Of a stretch of 64,000 nt of DNA, positions 59,514 to 64,000 are shown piece by piece. Location: contig NC_081414.1 of the NCBI RefSeq assembly GCF_030272615.1, positions 310,819,664-310,883,663 on the forward strand. The letters are read 5' to 3'. The translations under genes were made by a program, and so were the position numbers. Source of the stretch: Cryptomeria japonica (taxonomy: Eukaryota > Streptophyta > Pinopsida > Cupressales > Cupressaceae). Numbering within the stretch: the stretch's first letter is position 1; the number at the start of each line of letters is the position of its first letter. The notes below the pieces were generated by a model. It ran no database searches, was not told the DNA's origin, and saw only the letters and a list, made by a program, of their open reading frames with translations.

Positions 59514-61272
59514 CCTTAGAGGGCTCCCTGTGTATCAGTTTTGTACCATTTTGTATGATGATGTAGACACCTTCGAGTGATTTTGTAGCCCTATGTATTT
59601 TGGCATCCTTATATCATGACACTTATGATTATATATATGAGATGATTCATCTTTGCGGTAGCTATATGCATGCATACCTATGTGATGTATGTTTCTATGT
59701 GATGTTTATGATATGGATGCAAATATGTAGATGATGAAATACAATATTTTTGTTCTTTTATGTTTTTAATATGTTATGCATGATGCAAATGTGAATGTAT
59801 GAAATGTAGATGAATATGATAATGCAAATGATTATTTACATGATGAGAATGTAAAATGTGCTAACATGTGTTGTGTGTAGGATGTGATGCAATTGTAATA
59901 TCTATATGTATGTATGAAATGCTAATATGTGGTAATGTAGGTGCAAACTACATGAAATGCAAATATTTTTGGCGTGTCATTATACTCAGTCATGTGATAG
60001 TGAGCTACACGGACTCAAGAAGGATGATGGAAGTCAATCAAGAAAGGGGGATGGAAGATAGAAGATATGAAAGTGAAAGAGCTTCTTGTGCATTATCATT
60101 ATTGAGCTTTATTATGGCAAAATAGGTTATGACAATCAAGGCATATGTTCGACCCAGAATGTCATTGTACCTGTTTGCATGGAGATAAGATAGTCACAAA
60201 CAAGGAATGCCCCAGTTCACACTAGACTCACAGTGTCCTCATATCCTTGGACAAGTCATAGAATTACTAAGAGACAAGCCATAGACAACAAAAAGAAAAA
60301 TAGGTGACGATACCCCATCCTCGTCTTTCTAGTCAAAGACATCCTGGAGATAGAATCTCTAGTCAGAGACATTCTAGAAAAACTAAAAGACATGTCACCA
60401 AAAAAAGATAAAAATCAAAAGAAAAGCAAGACTCGACACCAACATCCACTGTAGTCCTCAAATGTAGTGTCTCTTGTCACTTGTATAAGTCTTATTTGAT
60501 TGTGGTCACAATGTTTACTTTCACAAAAAGGATAGATAACAATGAACCATAATGTTGTCTGAGTTTGTTGAAAGATTTGATTTGTTGAAACCCATTGTTG
60601 CTGCTGTGTCTCATCTGAAACTGACTGAATCCATGAAATTGATACTTTATTGTAGAGAAAGTGAAACTTTATTGCGGATTGTGATGCAAGTGTTTCTTTA
60701 TTGTGGATTGTGCGCAGATAGATTGAAGACGGTTTGAAGAGACTGTACTCCTTGAAACATGTGATGCTCTCAGTTCCACACCCATTACTAGACTTAGGAT
60801 TAGCCTTAGCCACAGATATGATCTAATTTATTATGAATGGAAAGGGGTGAAAAGGAGGGATTATTATGAATGGCGAACCAATCTTGGGTAGCTCAATAAC
60901 AAGCCATGATGGGAATGTGTAAGTTTATTATGAATGGATAGGATGTGAGTGTGTGCAAAGTGAAAGGATGAAAGTGAATCTTGAAGGAGGGAGGAGCAAT
61001 GTCTCTACACATGGCGTTGGTGACCCAGTTTTCACCATGGTACTTGCCTAGGGCACCACTGAAGTGGTTTTCACCATTGGACGAAAATGTTTTTCTTTAC
61101 TTTTTTTATTTTAATTTTTTTTTTTTGTGTCACAAGGCGCCTGTTTGCTAGGTTTTCACCAAGTAATGATTTTTTTTGTATTTTGAATTTTTTTTTTGTG
61201 TCACAAGGCGCCTGTTTGCCAGGTTTTCACCAAGTAATGATTTTTTATTTTAAATTGGGATACTCTGGAGAG
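59514..61272. other. Noncoding 3' region of element D
   Basis: Low-complexity ATG/TATG-rich DNA (59640-59900), then sequence without a credible frame. Short duplications occur: tagtcaaagacatcctggaga/tagtcagagacattctagaa (60331 and 60361) and a 71-bp-period pair at 61126-61244 (cacaaggcgcctgtttgc). No gene is supported. Confidence 0.5.
61126..61244. repeat. Two-copy 71-bp tandem repeat
   Basis: tgtcacaaggcgcctgttt...ggttttcaccaagtaatga starts at about 61129 and 61200, separated by T-rich filler. Confidence 0.85.
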
Positions 61273-61535
61273 CTATGTGTAAAACCTGCGAAGGTGCATG
61301 CTATTGATAGGATCCTCCAAGGATTCACCCTCTGTGGTTGAGAGTTGATATGCACTAGATCCATATGCTGTCGTGATGATGTAAGGACCAAGCCAGTTTG
61401 GTTCAAATTTGCCCTTCTTCTCTCTGTCTTGTTGATTTTTAGGATTTTCTCTGAGAACTAAGTCACCCACCTCAAATGTGCGAGGTTTGAATTTATGATT
61501 GTAGCTAAATTGTTCCTTGACTGAATGATATGTAG
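61273..61535 (-). pseudogene. Gypsy integrase C-terminal domain of element D
   Basis: Minus-strand frame from 61535: YHSVKEQFSYNHKFKPRTF, then VGDLVLRENP, GKFEPNWLGPYIITTAYGSS and NSMHLRRFYT ending at a TAG. This is the classic C-terminal part of plant gypsy integrases (the VGDLVL...W.GPY...L...Y pattern). The HHCC and DDE domains that should precede it are absent; upstream sequence belongs to the linker after protease. Confidence 0.88.
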
Positions 61536-61536
61536 C

Positions 61537-62460
61537 TCAAGCGACTGTCTTCCTTGATAAAGGAACTGAGATAAAATTACTAATGTGTGGACTACGTAGG
61601 CCCATATGCGTGTCACCTAAAGAAGTTTGGGCATCCCTGATAACAAAGTCCCTTGAGGAAGCTCCATTAAAGGTCCATGATGTATCACCAGAAGGGAATG
61701 GATGTGTGAAACAAGTGGACGAGTGATGAAGTCTTATGATTGCAAAAAGAAGTGAAAGTAGGATAGCATGATGGAGACTTAGGATCAACAAGTATGCTTT
61801 TTGACTTGAAATTTTAGAATTTTTGCCCCTACTTATTTTGATATTAGGGGAGATCATCTCTTTGTCTTTTTTCTTCATAGGATTTTTATCCTTGATTTTG
61901 ATTTTTGCAGAGTCCAATAGCTTTTGATTTTGATTTGGACTAAAGGACTTTTCTTTAGTTTTGACTTTTAGTTTTTTCTGTTCATAGCTTGATTTTTGAT
62001 CCATAATTAGTAAGGGCTTTTGTAATTCTTGTTGATCCAAGTCAGGAAGTGGAGTGGAAATGGAATGAGTGGATGATATGGTAAGGCTATGTGAGTTCTC
62101 AAGAGGGTTGGCGATATGATCAATAGATTCTTTGCTGGAACCACTCTTAGGACTATTGATATCATGAGTTGCTTGCACCACTAAAGGAGTTTTGCATTCA
62201 GACTTAGTAGCCACAACACTAGGTGGTTCACACCCAATTCCTTGATATTGCAAATTATTTGTAGGTTGTTCCTGTCGACTGAATGTCTTAGGAGATAGTG
62301 GGAATTGATCAACGTGAAAGATATACTCACCACATCCCATGTCTTTAATCTTGAACTTTTCTTTGATCTCTGCTTGTTTTGATGTAAAAGCTTTCAAGGA
62401 TTTTGGATCCACATATGCCGATGAAGGAATAGCCTCTCGATTGACTGGTATTGTTATTTC
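61537..62460 (-). pseudogene. Linker region of element D between protease and integrase remnants
   Basis: A 291-codon open minus-strand frame with Ser/Lys/Gln-rich, low-motif composition (MDPKSLKAFTSKQAEIKEKF, MGCGEYIFHVDQFP). It has no RT YVDD-type or RNase H motif. It probably covers the region just after protease, joined by deletion to the integrase tail at about 61536. The tail of this frame (61600-61800) may be foreign or noncoding. Confidence 0.45.
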
Positions 62461-62840
62461 TGATCTAGGTCACATATTGTTGCAATATATGAATGGATTA
62501 GGATCACCATTAACTGTTATTTCAACTCCATTGTGAGGAAACTTAATGCATTGGTGGTATGTAGATGGGACTGCCCTCATTTCATGAATCCAAGGACGTC
62601 TTAGTAATATATTGTATGTGAGATCTAGGTCCAGGACGACAAACAACATCCTTTGTAACTGGCCCAACTTTGAGAGGTAAGGTGACTGTGCCTTTAGATG
62701 AACGCTCTTCGTCATCATATGCCTTGATGGTAATTTTGTTTGTAGAATTCACATCTTTATCAGAATATCCCAATTGTTTAATAGTGTTCAATGTACAAAT
62801 GTTTAGACCCGCTCCTCCATCTATCAGGACTCGTTTTATT
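62461..62840 (-). pseudogene. Gypsy retropepsin-like protease of element D
   Basis: Minus-strand active-site motif VLIDGGAGLNICTLNTIKQLG (about 62835-62775) with catalytic Asp. Then NKITIKAYDDEERSSKGTVT and, after a frame change near 62600, LDLTYNILLRRPWIHEMRAV, the flap and the hydrophobic closing segment of Ty3/gypsy proteases. An Asp-Gly-Gly core in this context is frequent in the large gypsy lineages. Frame changes mark it as inactive. Confidence 0.8.
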
Positions 62841-64000
62841 TGATGTTTGTGTATGAAGGTTCAATGTGTAAAGGTGCATTATGTGGCTGAATTACGGAGG
62901 CATCATTGGCTTCTGTTAATGTAAGTGAGTGTGGAACAAAAAGGTATCCCACCATGGCTTGAAACAAGTCCACGTTCAGATTAGTAGGGATAACAGTGTC
63001 TCTCAAGATTTTATCAAGAATGGCTTTATGTGTGGGGGATACGCGTAAGAGCTCAAGGATGGAGATGAGCGAGGGTGTCTTCCCTAATTGTTCTACAAGG
63101 TCATACTCAGGCTTGGTTGATGAGGAAGTGGTGTTTTTAGCTGGAGCACCTTGCAAAGTGAATTTACCTCAATGAGTTGTAACATGACATTCAGAGGTAG
63201 GTTCGGAAGAAGATCCGATTCCTTTCAAAACGATCTTGGGTCTCTGGGTAGAATTCTCAGGGGTTTTGTGCTTGATGATAATGGTAGAGACATAATTATC
63301 CATTAAAATGTGATTGATAGTTGAATCATAGTTATAAGATGCTCTGGTATAGTTGGTTTGGTCATCTGTGGTTGTAGCTTTTCCCTTGTCATGCTTTGGG
63401 AATGGTTCCTTAAACATCTCATGTTCTTGATTGGATGAGCATCCCTCGATCTCAATGTCACCTCTATCAATAAGATCTTATATGATGTTCTTCAGTCGAT
63501 GGAAATTTCCTATCTTATGACCCTTGCTCTTGTGAAATTCGCAATACTCATCATCATTCCACCAGTTTGGTTTGACCTTTGGTTCATATGGAGGAAAATC
63601 TGGAACTGTGATTACTTTGTTTGCCACTAGCTTCTTGAAAACTGACTCAAGTGGTTCTCCTAATGGGGTGTACTTCCTCGTGATCTGGAAGTTGTTTGAG
63701 TATTCACTTGATTGTTAGAGCTTGATCCGGAAAAAATGATTTTGGGTCGCACTGTATTGGCATCAACAACACCATCATTGACTGTGTTCTTGTTTTTGTT
63801 CCAAAATCTTGGCTTATCTTTTCCTTTAAAGTCATCTTTGTTTTCCTTGAATATCTTAATGACTCCTTGTTCAATTAGGACCTTCTCTGTTGCTAAGACT
63901 TTTTCAATGACATCCTTGAAGGTGGACAAACAAGCTTTCCTCAGATCATAGCCAATGTCTTTGTTAACATTCTGGGTGAACATCTCTACCATTTGTTTAT
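62836..64000 (-). pseudogene. Gag and Gag-protease linker of element D (5' end outside window)
   Basis: From the right edge leftwards: MVEMFTQNVNKDIGYDLRKA (gag C-terminal part), a basic Asn-rich stretch (KENKDDFKGKDKPRFWNKNK), a His/Cys motif near 63500-63560 (WWNDDEYCEFHKSKGHKIGN...), then a long linker containing KIVLKGIGSSSEP and LISILELLRVSPTHKAILDK. The CxFHxxxGH pattern is the variant zinc motif of Tat-like Gag. There is a TAA at 63479 and frame changes near 63160 and 63660. The start of gag and the 5' LTR lie beyond 64000. Confidence 0.78.

Larger units (their letters stand above)
31327..64000 (+). mobile_element. Element E: Sirevirus-like Ty1/copia element with many nested insertions
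   Basis: Its 5' LTR (31327-31476 plus 39510-40492) and 3' LTR (48843-48990 plus 55239-55614 and onward) match segment by segment around the nested elements. The LTR interior carries the Sirevirus-type phrase cactgtggtttttcctagttgggttttcc, and its 3' end has CCCCCCCTC...TCAATTGGTAT. The primer site is at 40495. Gag has a coiled coil plus zinc knuckles, and several PPT-like motifs precede the 3' LTR. There is no pol. Removing insertions leaves about 6 kb. The right end lies beyond the window inside or after element D. Confidence 0.8.
55615..64000 (-). mobile_element. Element D: Tat/Ogre-like Ty3/gypsy element, minus strand, incomplete
   Basis: The 3' LTR is at the left (55615-56407), followed by a PPT, an antisense gene with a plant mobile domain (56746-59513, plus strand), and then on the minus strand the integrase C-terminus (61273-61535), protease (about 62470-62840) and gag (from 62840 to the edge). 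An extra antisense ORF between integrase and 3' LTR is the known layout of Tat-lineage gypsy elements. RT, RNase H and the integrase core are deleted. It inserted into the 3' LTR of element E; the 5' LTR is outside the window. Confidence 0.82.

Noticed and set aside
60415-60813. 132-codon minus-strand frame in element D
   Set aside because: No domain and no position in the expected gypsy gene order; composition like the surrounding noncoding DNA.

Overview
The window looks like gene-poor, transposon-saturated nuclear DNA of a seed plant with a large genome, most likely a gymnosperm. This rests on nested LTR retrotransposons, copia elements with tRNA-iMet primer sites, a Sirevirus-like element, a Tat/Ogre-like element with an antisense plant-mobile-domain gene, plant-type LINEs, and one split gene whose intron has been invaded by a retroelement. 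The species call is inference. Nothing bacterial, organellar or CRISPR-like was seen.

Layout, left to right. 1-8658: a minus-strand LTR element (3' LTR cut by the window edge, 5' LTR 7570-8658). Between its primer site and polypurine tract it carries broken exon-like pieces of an unidentified protein gene instead of gag-pol. A complete 2.1-kb TRIM-like element (3666-5780, target duplication ATTTC) is nested inside. 8659-11011: the only convincing host gene, a minus-strand FCP1/NIF-type HAD phosphatase-like gene with three phase-consistent exons at 10359-11011; its third intron holds the left-hand element. 14046-22355: LINE debris, comprising a RNase H remnant, a near full-length plus-strand LINE (14838-20848) and the 5' part of a minus-strand LINE abutting it. 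22970-25600: TC and GA arrays in opposite orientation around a minus-strand reading frame of unknown nature. 25609-26530: a copia gag remnant and a 400-bp palindrome built of microsatellites.

26524-64000 is one stack of nested elements. A gypsy-type element F (LTR 26524-27350, minisatellite leader, gag start) is cut at 31327 by a Sirevirus-like element E. The 5' LTR of E contains copia B (37192-39504) and, at B's left edge, copia A (31478-37187). The internal part of E (gag 40555-41847, unknown second ORF 42319-48764, no pol) is split by a 4.5-kb solo-LTR-like insertion H (43955-48432). The 3' LTR of E (from 48843) contains copia C (48991-55233) and then the minus-strand Tat/Ogre-like element D (55615 to beyond the end). 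Every insertion whose two ends lie in the window has a perfect 5-bp target duplication, except where noted.

How the parts relate: none of the elements seen in full looks autonomous. A lacks the RT YVDD segment, C lacks RT motif A and an integrase aspartate, B is coding-free, E has no pol, and D has lost RT, RNase H and the integrase core. Gag, protease, integrase and RT parts are thus spread over different copies that could only move with outside help. Most nonsense codons are TAG where CAG is expected, or TGA where CGA is expected, as methylated plant DNA decays. The most notable observations are the re-use of one target site by three copia insertions (A, B, C) and the spliced antisense plant-mobile-domain gene with its own TATA box in D.
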